Part shown: positions 44,581 to 53,241 of the stretch, one piece after another
Layout: each line of letters begins with the position of its first letter
How positions within the stretch are numbered: the stretch's first letter is position 1
NCBI GenBank assembly: GCA_006969745.1
Contig: CP030886.1
Coordinates: 2,639,234-2,703,233 of the forward strand
Source: Cytophagaceae bacterium
Lineage (GTDB): Bacteria > Bacteroidota > Bacteroidia > Cytophagales > Cyclobacteriaceae
Length of the DNA: 64,000 nt
Direction: 5' to 3'
The notes under the pieces: model-generated
Seen by the model: only the letters and a program-made list of their open reading frames with translations
What the model was told of the DNA's origin: nothing
Databases searched by the model: none
Made by a program: the position numbers and the translations under genes

Positions 44581-44616
44581 TACAGGTCTTGCTGGTTGAA
44601 AAGACCCTTGGTTTCT

Positions 44617-44742
44617 TTATATAGACATTGCAAAGATGGCAAGGTATGCTAACGCCAGTGATGCAAGCCTTACCAAAGTTCCAGTTTTCACAAACTTTCT
44701 AGTGAGGATAGCTGGATCGATATAGTTTACCTTATTTTCCAT
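44617..44742 (-). CDS. Small single-pass membrane protein (41 residues)
   Basis: Reading the minus strand from the ATG at 44742 gives MENKVNYIDPAILTRKFVKT, then GTLVRLASLALAYLAIFAMS, Ile and a TAA stop: a basic N-terminal half and one C-terminal membrane helix. An in-frame ATG at 44772 would extend it to 51 residues (MDFLTFTIKK leader). The start is preceded by AATAAAAAAG, a good A-rich start context, and its own terminator lies 37 bp after the stop. It lies downstream of the tsf terminator, so it is an independent unit. No family recognised. Confidence 0.6.
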   Translation of the reverse strand: MENKVNYIDPAILTRKFVKTGTLVRLASLALAYLAIFAMSI

Positions 44743-44846
44743 CTTTTTTATTGTAAAAGTCAGAAAATCCATTGTTTATTCTGTTTCGGAATTTCTCTTA
44801 GATGTTAATAGGTATTATGCCTAATATTTTGAATAAATAAAAGCAT

Positions 44847-44881
44847 AAAAAAAGCCATTCATCTGACCGATGAATGGCTTT
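44847..44881 (-). terminator. Intrinsic terminator of the rplM-rpsI-rpsB-tsf operon
   Basis: On the minus strand: AAAGCCATTCATC - GGTCA - GATGAATGGCTTT followed by TTTTA, 24 bp after the tsf stop. Confidence 0.9.
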
Positions 44882-44904
44882 GTCTAATTTTCTTCGTAAC
44901 GGGC

Positions 44905-45735
44905 TTACCCGATTGAAACTCGCTTAAATTCTGCTACAGTCATTCCTTTTGATACTGAATCAAGGTACTGTGAAACAGACTGGGAGCTATCTTTTACGAA
45001 AGACTGGCTAAGCAAGGTATTCTCCTTGTAGAACTTGTTAAGCTTGCCCATCGCGATTTTCTCGATGATGTTTTCAGGCTTACCTTCTGCTCTAGCTTGC
45101 TCTTTTCCAATCTCGATTTCTTTTTCTACTACAGCCGGATCAACTCCATCTTTGTCCACAGCTACTGGATTCATAGCAGCAATTTGCATTGCAACATCTT
45201 TACCTGCTTCTTCAACACTCGCTCCGTTTGTATTAGAAAGAGATACCATTACGCCTAGCTTTCCATTTGAGTGGATGTATGGCACCACAGCTTCTCCAGT
45301 CACAACTTCAAAAGCCTTTACTTCTAACTTCTCCCCAATCTTTCCGGTAAGCTCAACGATTTTTTCTCCAACCGTAAGATCTCCCAGACTCATTCCATTC
45401 AAAGCTTCGATACTTTCTGGCTTCTCTGCAAATGCGAGTTCGGCAATTTGATTCCCAAGCTTCATGAATTCATCATTCTTAGCAACGAAATCTGTCTCAC
45501 AAGTAAATGCGATCAATGCACCTTCTGTCCCAGCGTCATTAGTTTTAGCAAAAACTACACCTTCAGAAGTTTCTCTATCCGCTCTTGATGCAGATACTTT
45601 CTGACCTTTTTTTCTTAAAAGCTCAACTGCCTTGTCAAAATCACCTTCTGCCTCGGTTAGCGCCTTTTTGCAATCCATCATGCCGGCACCAGTCATTTGC
45701 CTTAGTTTGTTTACGTCTTGTGCTGTAATAGCCAT
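44905..45735 (-). CDS. tsf: Translation elongation factor Ts
   Basis: 276 residues. The N-terminal UBA-like domain (VNKLRQMTGAGMMDCKKALT, then EAEGDFDKAVELLRKKG) and the TDFVAKNDEF motif that contacts EF-Tu are clear; the core duplicated domain and the coiled coil follow. EF-Ts recharges EF-Tu with GTP. It is the last gene of the ribosomal-protein operon, 90 bp downstream of rpsB, and is followed by a strong terminator. Confidence 0.98.
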   Translation of the reverse strand: MAITAQDVNKLRQMTGAGMMDCKKALTEAEGDFDKAVELLRKKGQKVSASRADRETSEGVVFAKTNDAGTEGALIAFTCETDFVAKNDEFMKLGNQIAELAFAEKPESIEALNGMSLGDLTVGEKIVELTGKIGEKLEVKAFEVVTGEAVVPYIHSNGKLGVMVSLSNTNGASVEEAGKDVAMQIAAMNPVAVDKDGVDPAVVEKEIEIGKEQARAEGKPENIIEKIAMGKLNKFYKENTLLSQSFVKDSSQSVSQYLDSVSKGMTVAEFKRVSIG

Positions 45736-45825
45736 TTTTAATTCTTGGTTTTAATGATTCTACAAACAAAAATTGAACACCGAAATACATCAATGTTCAA
45801 TCTTTTGTTAAGATTTTATGGTCTT

Positions 45826-46593
45826 TTATTCTGTTACCTCAGATTTTTCGTCAGCTGCTTTTTTAGCAGCCTGTTCTTCAGCCTGAGATTGCTCTTCTTT
45901 ATCCTTTTTACGTTCTGACAGTCCTTCTTCCAATGCTTTACCAATGTAGCTTGTAATCAGCTTAATTGATTTGAATGCATCGTCATTGCCTGGAATTGGG
46001 TAATCGATCTTTGAAGGGTCAGAGTTGGTATCTACTATTCCAAAAACCGGAATGTTCAACTTCTGAGCTTCAGCGATTGCAATGTGCTCACGCTTGATAT
46101 CAACAACGAATAGTGCTGCGGGAAGTCTGTTAAGATCAGAAATTCCACCTAATACTTTCTCTAGCTTATCTTTTGCACGGCTGATCATCAATCGTTCGCG
46201 CTTTGCAAGGTTCTGGTAAGCTTCTTCTTTCATAAGCTTCTCCATACCTGACATTTTCTTCAATGACTTTCTGATCGTTGCGAAGTTGGTAAGCATACCA
46301 CCCTGCCATCTTTCAGTCACATATGGCATATTTAGTCGCTGAGCCTCTTGCTCCACCACTTCCTTTGCTTGCTTTTTAGTAGCAACGAACATTACTTTTC
46401 TTCCTGATCTTACTACAGCTTTCATAGCTTCTGTAGCATCTTCAAGACAAGTTAGTGTCTTGTGAAGGTCGATAATGTGGATGCCATTCTTCTCCATGAA
46501 AATGTATGGAGCCATTGCCGGATTCCACTTTCTGGTCAGGTGTCCGAAGTGTACACCTGCATCTAATAGATCTTTATGTTCTAGTTTTTGCAT
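45826..46593 (-). CDS. rpsB: 30S ribosomal protein S2
   Basis: 255 residues from the ATG at 46593 (MQKLEHKDLLDAGVHFGHLT). The frame is open for 43 more codons upstream, but those overlap rpsI and do not match S2. Signatures: HFGHLTRKWNPAMAPYIF, RWQGGMLTNFATI, PVFGIVDTNSDPSKIDYPIP. The C-terminus has an Ala/Glu/Lys-rich tail (EEQAAKKAADEKSEV) beyond the core. It lies 7 nt downstream of rpsI. Confidence 0.98.
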   Translation of the reverse strand: MQKLEHKDLLDAGVHFGHLTRKWNPAMAPYIFMEKNGIHIIDLHKTLTCLEDATEAMKAVVRSGRKVMFVATKKQAKEVVEQEAQRLNMPYVTERWQGGMLTNFATIRKSLKKMSGMEKLMKEEAYQNLAKRERLMISRAKDKLEKVLGGISDLNRLPAALFVVDIKREHIAIAEAQKLNIPVFGIVDTNSDPSKIDYPIPGNDDAFKSIKLITSYIGKALEEGLSERKKDKEEQSQAEEQAAKKAADEKSEVTE

Positions 46594-46600
46594 CTCAATA

Positions 46601-46987
46601 TTATCGTTTACTGAACTGGAATCTTCTTCTTGCTTTTCTTCGACCCGGCTTCTTACGTTCAACCATTCTTGAGTCTCTTGTAAGGAAACCTTCAGACTTA
46701 AGCGGGCTTCTGAACTCTGCATCTACTTCTGTAAGCGCTCGAGCGATTGCCAATCGTGCTGCTTCAGCTTGTCCCGAAGGTCCACCTCCGGTTACATTTA
46801 CACTAATGTCGAAATTTCCATCCTGCTCCACTTTTACCAGTGGCTGCTTTACGATGGTTTGAAGAATTTCGGAAGGGAAGTAAGCGTTAAGTTCTTTATC
46901 GTTTACAGTTATTGCACCTTTCCCGCTCGTTAAATAAATACGAGCTACCGAGGTCTTTCTCCTTCCTATGGTATTGATTCTGTCCAT
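46601..46987 (-). CDS. rpsI: 30S ribosomal protein S9
   Basis: 128 residues ending in the universal S9 tail (ERKKPGRRKARRRFQFSKR), whose last Arg reaches the P-site tRNA. GRRKTSVARIYLTSGKG and VTGGGPSGQAEAARLAIARA are standard. It is 6 nt downstream of rplM; the two are a near-universal pair. Confidence 0.99.
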   Translation of the reverse strand: MDRINTIGRRKTSVARIYLTSGKGAITVNDKELNAYFPSEILQTIVKQPLVKVEQDGNFDISVNVTGGGPSGQAEAARLAIARALTEVDAEFRSPLKSEGFLTRDSRMVERKKPGRRKARRRFQFSKR

Positions 46988-46993
46988 TCAGGT

Positions 46994-47437
46994 TTATAGT
47001 TTAACTTCTTTTGGTTTTTGAGCTGCATGCGGATGCTCAGCACCCTCGTATACATATAGATTTTTGAAAAGCTGTCTTCCAAGTCTGTTGATCGGAAGCA
47101 TACCTTTCACTGCTTTTTCTATTAAAATAGTAGACGACTTAGCCTTAATGCTGTTTGGCGTTTCGAAACGCTGACCACCCGGATAGCCTGTATGACGCAC
47201 ATATTGCTTGTCCGTCCATTTGTTACCAGTCAATCTGATTTTATCAGCATTGATCACAATTACGTTGTCACCACAATCTACGTGTGGCGTATACGATGGC
47301 TTGTGTTTGCCGCGGATCATTTTCGCAACCTCACTTGCCATTCTTCCAAGTACCTGAGAATCAGCATCTACGATGACCCAATTCTTCTCAACAGTTGCGT
47401 TGTTTAATGATACAGTTTTAAAGCTGTTAGTATCCAA
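46994..47437 (-). CDS. rplM: 50S ribosomal protein L13
   Basis: 147 residues. WVIVDADSQVLGRMASEVAK, RGKHKPSYTPHVDCGDNVIV and GMLPINRLGRQLFKNLYVYE are typical L13 blocks. The start codon is TTG at 47437: the reading MDTNSFKTVSLNN matches Bacteroidota L13 N-termini, and no ATG is available at that place. The first gene of the operon, 51 bp downstream of a perfect-consensus promoter. Confidence 0.97.
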   Translation of the reverse strand: MDTNSFKTVSLNNATVEKNWVIVDADSQVLGRMASEVAKMIRGKHKPSYTPHVDCGDNVIVINADKIRLTGNKWTDKQYVRHTGYPGGQRFETPNSIKAKSSTILIEKAVKGMLPINRLGRQLFKNLYVYEGAEHPHAAQKPKEVKL

Positions 47438-47487
47438 TTTTATATTGATTTTATAATGTCAAAATCTGTCCTCTCGAAAAAGGGACA

Positions 47488-47518
47488 CAAAAATAGAATT
47501 TTCATTCGAGAAAACAAA
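47488..47518 (-). promoter_or_regulatory. Bacteroidota-type promoter of the rplM operon
   Basis: On the minus strand: TTTG (47518-47515), 19-nt spacer, TATTTTTG (47495-47488). Both boxes match the sigma-ABfr consensus TTTG / TAnnTTTG exactly, with the preferred spacing. It is the best promoter match in the window. Confidence 0.85.
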
Positions 47519-47527
47519 CCCGAGTCT

Positions 47528-48250
47528 CTAATTAAATTTCCTTAAGAGCTTGATTAACACCGAGAAATCTTTTGGATATTCGGCTTCTCCTTCGATAACC
47601 TTCCCATCAAGGTCTTTAAAGGCAACTTGAAAGGAATGCAAAGCTACACGATTGATCATGGGATTCTCTTCTTCCCACTTTTTTTGATTGTAGTTTCTTT
47701 TTAATTCTGAAAGAAAAGCGGGTTTTCCTCCATAAGCTGGATCATTAATAATGGGTGCCTCATGGTGAGCCAGATGTGCTCGAATTTGATGCATACGACC
47801 GGTCACAGGGAAACATTTGACAAGGGTGTGTTTTTTGAAACACTCGAGTGAGCCTATTAATGTAAATGCTGGCTTGCCCGCCCTAAAGTCGACTCTTGAT
47901 TTGGTGGATGTAGTATGCAATGGTTCATCTGCTTCAAAGTCTTCAAATTGATGTAATCCCAGAATGACCGCATGGTAGATTTTTTTTACCTCACGATTTT
48001 CCAGTTGCATAGCGAAGTTTCTGTAAGCTTCTGCACTTTTTGCAAATACCACTATTCCGGAAGTTTCTTTATCTAACCTGTGACAGATTTGGTACTCTTC
48101 ATTTATCTCTTTTGCTAAACCTAACAGATTCTTACTGTCAGCTCTATCGTCCAGACTTGCGATAAAAGGTGGTTTATTGATTAGGATGTAGTTGTCATTT
48201 TCTGAAATGATCAATTGATCAAATGAGATATTCTTTAGACTTTTATGCAT
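47528..48250 (-). CDS. RluA-family pseudouridine synthase
   Basis: 240 residues. The catalytic Asp is in CHRLDKETSGIVVFAKS; YILINKPPFIASLDDR, TGRMHQIRAHLAHHEAPIIN and ALHSFQVAF are the other family blocks. No S4 domain is present. The target RNA cannot be assigned. Its start overlaps the end of the upstream sensor kinase gene by 8 nt. Confidence 0.92.
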   Translation of the reverse strand: MHKSLKNISFDQLIISENDNYILINKPPFIASLDDRADSKNLLGLAKEINEEYQICHRLDKETSGIVVFAKSAEAYRNFAMQLENREVKKIYHAVILGLHQFEDFEADEPLHTTSTKSRVDFRAGKPAFTLIGSLECFKKHTLVKCFPVTGRMHQIRAHLAHHEAPIINDPAYGGKPAFLSELKRNYNQKKWEEENPMINRVALHSFQVAFKDLDGKVIEGEAEYPKDFSVLIKLLRKFN

Positions 48251-49322
48251 AATCTTCTTCCTCTTCTAATCCTTCTTCTACCTCGTCTATATAGTTTGCT
48301 TTGTTGAGGTCGAAGTAAAATGTGGATCCTACTCTGTATTCGCTTTCAACAAAAATCTCCGATTGATGACTTTCCAGAATGTGTTTCACGATGGATAGAC
48401 CGAGCCCGGTTCCTCCTTTTTCTCTAGACCTACTTTTGTCTACTCTGTAGAAACGTTCGAAAATACGTGCAATGTCCGATTCGGGAATTCCGCGACCATT
48501 ATCACTGACTGAAATTCTGATTTTGTTGTCTTGAAGTTCTTCAAACTTAATTTTAGCTTGACCTCCTTTTTTGGTGTACTTTATTGCATTTGAGATGAGA
48601 TTGAGCATTACCTGATATATCCTTCGATAGTCTCCTCGCACAATGATTGGGTCTTTGTACTTTTTAGACATTTTTAGCTCTACTCCTTTTTTCTCCGCTT
48701 TACCTTCTAGCTGATCTAAGATTTCGCGGCAGATTCCACGCATATCAAAATTTTCAAAGTGCATTTTTATTTCACCGGATTCTATCTGTGAGATGGTGAG
48801 AATATCTTGCACCAATAAGTCGAGTGCGTCCAGGCTTTTGGCTGCCTTTTTCAAAAATTTCTTTCGGACTTCTTTGTCATGGATCGCACCGTCCAGCAGC
48901 GTGTGAACGAAGCCTTGCGCGGCAAAAATGGGAGTCTTCAGCTCATGTGATACGTCAGCAATAAATTCTCTTCGGAAGTTTTCTCTTTCTTTTAGCTCTT
49001 CTATTTCTTTTTCCTTGCTTTTGGCAAAGTTTGAGATTTCTCTATTTATCCGTTTTAGCGGATTTACAGATGAGGCTCTGCCTCTCAAGGCCAATTCACT
49101 GTCTTTGATCCTCTTTAGTGAGTCATAGATGTTTTCTATCTGTCGAAAGAATAGAAACTCAAGCACAAGCCTTACCAGGATATAAGAGGAGGAGAATGCA
49201 AGCAAAAATGCGATGACTATGGCTGTTGAAGAAATGGATGGGACCAGGTATAAAAATGCGGTAGTAATGGTCCCAACGCATAATGCCAAAAGAAGTGCTA
49301 TTGCCCGTGAATTGAACTGCAT
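48243..49322 (-). CDS. PhoR-like sensor histidine kinase
   Basis: 359 residues. Two adjacent membrane helices (LLLALCVGTITTAFLYLVPS, TAIVIAFLLAFSSSYILVRL) with a very short loop, so no periplasmic sensor domain; then a HAMP-like linker, HisKA with ADVSHELKTPIFAAQGF, and HATPase (NLISNAIKYTKKGG, GGTGLGLSIVKHILESH). It is coupled to the PhoB-like regulator 10 nt upstream, as in phosphate-type two-component systems; this assignment is by architecture only. Confidence 0.92.
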   Translation of the reverse strand: MQFNSRAIALLLALCVGTITTAFLYLVPSISSTAIVIAFLLAFSSSYILVRLVLEFLFFRQIENIYDSLKRIKDSELALRGRASSVNPLKRINREISNFAKSKEKEIEELKERENFRREFIADVSHELKTPIFAAQGFVHTLLDGAIHDKEVRKKFLKKAAKSLDALDLLVQDILTISQIESGEIKMHFENFDMRGICREILDQLEGKAEKKGVELKMSKKYKDPIIVRGDYRRIYQVMLNLISNAIKYTKKGGQAKIKFEELQDNKIRISVSDNGRGIPESDIARIFERFYRVDKSRSREKGGTGLGLSIVKHILESHQSEIFVESEYRVGSTFYFDLNKANYIDEVEEGLEEEEDYA

Positions 49323-49332
49323 TTATTGCTAA

Positions 49333-50019
49333 TTAATTAGCGTCGAATTTGTATCCTACTCCCTTTACCGTGGTAATGTGGTCATTGCCTATTTTCTCAC
49401 GTACTTTTCTGATATGTACATCGACTGTACGCGCCAATACATAGACGTCTGTACCCCAAATGTTTTGGAGCAACTCATCACGACTGAAAACTTTACCCGG
49501 ATTTTGAGCTAAAAAGTAGAGAAGTTCGAACTCTTTTTTTGGAAGAGAAATCTTCTCCTCTCCGTTTTTTACTGTGTAGCTCGTTCTGTCCACGACAAGA
49601 TCTCCAACGGTGATGGTGTTGGATTCCTTTTTCTTTTTTGATTCTCTCCTGAAGAGTGCGTTGATTCTGCTGACCAGTGCCCTTGGCTTGATTGGTTTTG
49701 TGATATAGTCATCTGCACCCATATCAAAAGCTGCGACTTCCGAATACTCTTCCGAACGAGCGGTAAGAAAGATTACAAAAGTGTTTGCCATCTCCGGCAG
49801 CTCCCGAATTTGCCTACAGGTCTCTACTCCGTCTTGTTTTGGCATCATAATGTCTAGCAAAATAAGATCGGGCACAAATGTCTTCGCCACCTCTACGCCT
49901 TTGATTCCATCTGCGGCTGTCTTTACATCATATCCTTCCTTGGTGAGATTATATTTCAACAATTCCAGAATATCTGCTTCATCGTCTACTACCAGAATTT
50001 TTTGATTGTGTTTAGCCAT
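49333..50019 (-). CDS. OmpR/PhoB-family response regulator
   Basis: 228 residues. The receiver domain has DDEADILELL, the phospho-acceptor Asp in DLILLDIMMPKQDGV, and ITKPIKPRALV; the C-terminal winged helix has FELLYFLAQNPGKVFSRDEL, then LQNIWGTDVYVLARTVDVHI. It leads the operon with the sensor kinase and an RluA-type synthase. No phosphate transport genes are nearby. Confidence 0.94.
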   Translation of the reverse strand: MAKHNQKILVVDDEADILELLKYNLTKEGYDVKTAADGIKGVEVAKTFVPDLILLDIMMPKQDGVETCRQIRELPEMANTFVIFLTARSEEYSEVAAFDMGADDYITKPIKPRALVSRINALFRRESKKKKESNTITVGDLVVDRTSYTVKNGEEKISLPKKEFELLYFLAQNPGKVFSRDELLQNIWGTDVYVLARTVDVHIRKVREKIGNDHITTVKGVGYKFDAN

Positions 50020-50192
50020 CTCAGGGTAGTGTTTTGAATAACTTTCTCTTAAATCGTTCTTTACAATTTGATAAACTTTGACTCGATTGATTTGATTTCA
50101 ACCTTGTTTTAGCTCATCTGTATTAACATTATTCAAAATTACTCAGAATTCAACTGTAACTTAAAAAGGTAACAATTTGGTAAAGCCAGCAT

Positions 50193-51209
50193 TCACTCAT
50201 GAAATTCTTTCATCCCTTGAATAAATGATTTCAAATCGCCACGGTGTTTAGTGGAGAGAATTTCTTCTAACGAATCTTTTGATGAATAATATCTCAAATA
50301 AGACATGAAGTACGCATTGTTCGGCCTGCTTGATTTGAAAATATTTAAATAGCGAGGATCATGAAAATGTAAGGTGTCTATTGAGCTTGTGATTTTGTCA
50401 ATCATAATATGCTTGTGTACTGCCTTTAATGAATCCGAATAATCAGCTACAGCGATATAAAGCGAGTCTAGCTTGCGTGTAGCAAGAAGCATTTGATTTC
50501 GAAAGGTGCGGCTATCTTCTTCTGACAGGATGTAATCGTAATATGGATAAGAATGAGGTCCATATTTCTGGTTTAGAAATATTACAGCTCCCTTTTCACC
50601 AATGAAAGAAGCCAGGTTCTCATTGAACTCAATATTGTCCTTTACGAATAGGGTGGAGTGGGTCAATTCATGTATGATCAATTCTACCAGAGCTCCTTCT
50701 TTTCTTTCTAGCATATTGGAGAGGATAGGGTCGGTGGTCCAGCCAAGAGTAGACCAGCCGCCGACTGATCGAATACGTGTATCATAGCCTTCAGTTTTCA
50801 AATCAAGCATTTCTTCTTTGGCGGCTTCAAGGTCAAAAAAGCCCTTGTAAGGAAACGTACCTAAAATGGGGAAGGACCAAAGTTTGGGCTCAAGTGCGTA
50901 TGCCTTAGAAGCGGATAAATTCCATAAAGTGACCTTTCCTTTTTGATCATAGTAGGTAGTGTAGTTGTCAGAGTTTTTCAACCCCAGTTTATCAAAGGCA
51001 AACGAACGTGCTTCTTGTACAATATTGATTTTATGTTTTATGCTATCTGCGATCAAAGAGTCGTTCAATACAGACTCTATAGATTGGGTGTTAAAAGTGA
51101 TCCGAAGTTGACTTTTTGCTTGATTGAGTCCATAAATCACCGCATTCCAGTTGAAAGCTACCAGAATAGCAATGACAGCCAATAAGAACAGGAGTGCTTT
51201 TTTTATCAT
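50193..51209 (-). CDS. Predicted aminopeptidase (Aminopep/COG4324-like)
   Basis: 338 residues with one N-terminal membrane segment (ALLFLLAVIAILVAFNW). The zinc site is LIIHELTHSTLF followed ~10 residues later by FNENLASFIGEKGA, giving HExxH plus Glu; this arrangement and the length fit the Aminopep family (PF10023). YTTYYDQKGKVTLWNLSASK and SVGGWSTLGWTTDPIL are also family-like. Probably periplasmic. Substrates unknown. Confidence 0.85.
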   Translation of the reverse strand: MIKKALLFLLAVIAILVAFNWNAVIYGLNQAKSQLRITFNTQSIESVLNDSLIADSIKHKINIVQEARSFAFDKLGLKNSDNYTTYYDQKGKVTLWNLSASKAYALEPKLWSFPILGTFPYKGFFDLEAAKEEMLDLKTEGYDTRIRSVGGWSTLGWTTDPILSNMLERKEGALVELIIHELTHSTLFVKDNIEFNENLASFIGEKGAVIFLNQKYGPHSYPYYDYILSEEDSRTFRNQMLLATRKLDSLYIAVADYSDSLKAVHKHIMIDKITSSIDTLHFHDPRYLNIFKSSRPNNAYFMSYLRYYSSKDSLEEILSTKHRGDLKSFIQGMKEFHE

Positions 51210-51283
51210 ACTACAACTTTATTTATTGTTTATCGTAAGATACCTTGCAATACACAGTAATAAAACCAACCAATTTAAACGTT

Positions 51284-51688
51284 ATGGACTTAAAAGATCA
51301 CAATAACAACCTTCGCATTATTGGTAAGATATTTATAGTCATCGGACTGATTTTGGTACCAATATCCATTTGCACCTTCTTTTTTGTAGATATGTTTGTT
51401 GAAAGTGATTTGTGGATGGAGCTGGCAGAATTTGATGTAGTGTTTTTTGAACTTAGACCACCACGTGGCATTGCCTATTTTCTTCCAACGATACAGACCA
51501 TATCTTCTATAATATTTCTAATATCGGGATATGGATTAAGTGCTGAGAAAGACTGGGGAAAGAGATTTGCTATTGTACCAGCAGTGATTCTATTGTTTAA
51601 ATTTCCTATAGGTACGGCACTGGGTGGATACATGATTTATGCGATTCATCATGTGCCGAAAGAGGAGGTGGTAAATGGAGCTGATTAA
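51284..51688 (+). CDS. Small membrane protein of unknown function
   Basis: 134 residues from the ATG at 51284 (MDLKDHNNNLRIIGKIFIVI); the frame is open from a TTG at 51245. Three hydrophobic segments are visible (GKIFIVIGLILVPISICTFF, IQTISSIIFLISGYGL, AIVPAVILLFKFPIGTALGG). It has a short acidic loop (DVVFFELRPPRGI). No family recognised. It stands alone, divergent from the aminopeptidase gene. Confidence 0.6.
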   Translation: MDLKDHNNNLRIIGKIFIVIGLILVPISICTFFFVDMFVESDLWMELAEFDVVFFELRPPRGIAYFLPTIQTISSIIFLISGYGLSAEKDWGKRFAIVPAVILLFKFPIGTALGGYMIYAIHHVPKEEVVNGAD

Positions 51689-51743
51689 AGTTTAGAAATC
51701 ATTCCCGAAGGGGTTCTTTGGACACTGGCTATCTTACTTTTTG

Positions 51744-52070
51744 ATGGCCAACTATTTCACATACATAACTACCAATCCGGGAAAGTCTGTTTTGTATACT
51801 GGAATGGCCAATGATTTGGAACAGAGATTGGTTGAGCATTTTCTAAATAGGGGTAACCCTAAAACTTTTGCCGGCAAATACTATTGCTATTTTTTACTTT
51901 TCTATGAGAGAGCACCCACACCATCTCAGGCAATAGAAAGAGAAAAGCAGATAAAAGCGATGTCTCGGAAACAGAAAGAAGAATTAATTAACCAAGAGAA
52001 CCCCAAGTGGCATTTTTTGAATTCGTCTGTTATGGTTTGGCCTCCTGATCCGGTGAGGACATCAAGGTGA
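51744..52070 (+). CDS. GIY-YIG nuclease-family protein
   Basis: 108 residues. The family signature appears as YFTYITTNPGKSVLYTGMAN (the YIT...LYTG variant of GIY-YIG), followed by DLEQRLVEHF with the catalytic Arg and EREKQIKAMSRKQKEELI with the Glu-rich helix. The length matches stand-alone UPF0213-like proteins, which probably nick or cleave structured DNA; function is little studied. A TTG at 51741 directly precedes the ATG used here. Confidence 0.85.
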   Translation: MANYFTYITTNPGKSVLYTGMANDLEQRLVEHFLNRGNPKTFAGKYYCYFLLFYERAPTPSQAIEREKQIKAMSRKQKEELINQENPKWHFLNSSVMVWPPDPVRTSR

Positions 52071-52119
52071 TTGAGTCTTTGGATCCCCTGCGGGAATAGC
52101 TTACTTGGGAAGGTGATAT

Positions 52120-52739
52120 TTAAGCCTTGGCTTCTACTTCTTTAGGTACACGCATGGTTAAAATAAAAAAGCAAGAGGTCTCGCTATCAGGTTCGAAGTA
52201 GTATTCATATTGAGTGCCTGTCTTTTTGGCCATATCAATGAATCCAAGTCCGGCGCCACCGGTATCTCCAAGTTCTGATGTTTCCATTGCTTCCCGATAC
52301 ATCTGTTTGATGCCATCTGAATCAAGTGCATTGATTTTGTCTAAAACATCGCGAAGAGCCATGGCACTTTTAATCTCTATGTTATTTCCCGTAGTGATAA
52401 AGTATTCTTTTTGTCGTGACCGATGAGAAAGATTCCCTTTTTTACCAAACCTTGTTCCAGTGAATTGGATTCATTTTCTGATTGACTATCGGCATGCTTG
52501 CAAATGTTTTGCAATGATTCCATCATTACATGATAGACGCGTTTAGTTACCCTTCTATTTTCGTTTCGGGTATTCAGATCTTCTGAGATCATATCTGTAA
52601 TGCTCTCAATGGTGGATTGTGTCACATTGCCCAGATAAACCACATTTAGGTGAGACTTGGTCATTGCTTTCTTAAATGCAATGACCGTTTTCATGTGCTT
52701 TAGTTGCTGATACACTTGCTCGTACCCTGAATTCTCCAT
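52120..52739 (-). pseudogene. SiaB-family (DUF6272) protein kinase-like gene, interrupted by a single-base frameshift
   Basis: The upstream frame (52377-52739) gives the N-terminal part (VVYLGNVTQSTIESITDMIS, VYHVMMESLQNICKHADSQS) and ends LIGHDKKNTLSLREIT. The downstream frame (from ~52362) continues MALRDVLDKINALD, GDTGGAGLGFIDMAKKTG and YYFEPDSETSCFFILTMRVP. Adding one A to the five-A run (minus strand; 52408-52412) restores DKKEYFITTGNNIEIKSAMA and a ~206-residue protein. SiaB-like proteins are serine kinases related to anti-sigma factors that phosphorylate SiaC. No SiaC or SiaA gene is next to it. Confidence 0.85.
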
Positions 52740-52832
52740 GATTGAACTAGTTGTTGAGAGGGTTCAATATAATGAAGAAGGAGGGGAGATGAAATATGTG
52801 ACAATTATTTGTCTAGCGATTTCAATTTGCCG

Positions 52833-52994
52833 CTACCGACATTGGTTGAGTTCCTTCTCCAATTTCTTGATCTCAGACTCGAGGCATAGTATTTCCTTTT
52901 CTTGTTCTTGAGATTTGACAAAGGAAAATGTACCAAATGAAAAGAGGACAAAAAGTATAGCAAATAGGAAAAGGTACTTTAGAATTTTTTTCAT
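52833..52994 (-). CDS. Small membrane protein with a coiled-coil tail (53 residues)
   Basis: Read on the minus strand from the ATG at 52994: MKKILKYLFLFAILFVLFSF, then GTFSFVKSQEQEKEILCLES, and a charged helix EIKKLEKELNQCR before the stop. The N-terminal hydrophobic run is a membrane helix or uncleaved signal; the tail has a heptad-like pattern. No family recognised. It lies between the SiaB-like gene and recA and starts in a strongly A/T-rich context. Confidence 0.5.
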   Translation of the reverse strand: MKKILKYLFLFAILFVLFSFGTFSFVKSQEQEKEILCLESEIKKLEKELNQCR

Positions 52995-53241
52995 GAGATT
53001 CAACTATCGGTTAGATCATAGGCTCAAATAAATACCAAATGAGAAATTCCAGTTATTTTCAAAAGGTCGATCAGTGGTATTTATAACTAAACCCTCATTT
53101 CCATTTTCTAAAAAAGTTTTTTTCTTAATCTGGGTGAAAGACGAAACTATGCTACGTTAAGAACTACTCATCAGGAATTTAAGTGTATGAGGCCAGTGTA
53201 CACAATAAGTCTACCTTCAACAAAGAGTTAATTTTACAGGC

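Noticed and set aside
45035-45451. Plus-strand open frame of 138 codons inside tsf
   Set aside because: Antisense to tsf; the low-complexity Ser/Pro/Ile-rich product is typical of a shadow frame.
46594-46722. Longer rpsB start (43 extra residues)
   Set aside because: The extension overlaps rpsI coding sequence and does not match any S2 N-terminus; the ATG at 46593 does.
46506-46862. Plus-strand open frame across rpsB and rpsI
   Set aside because: Antisense to two ribosomal protein genes, no start context and no domain.
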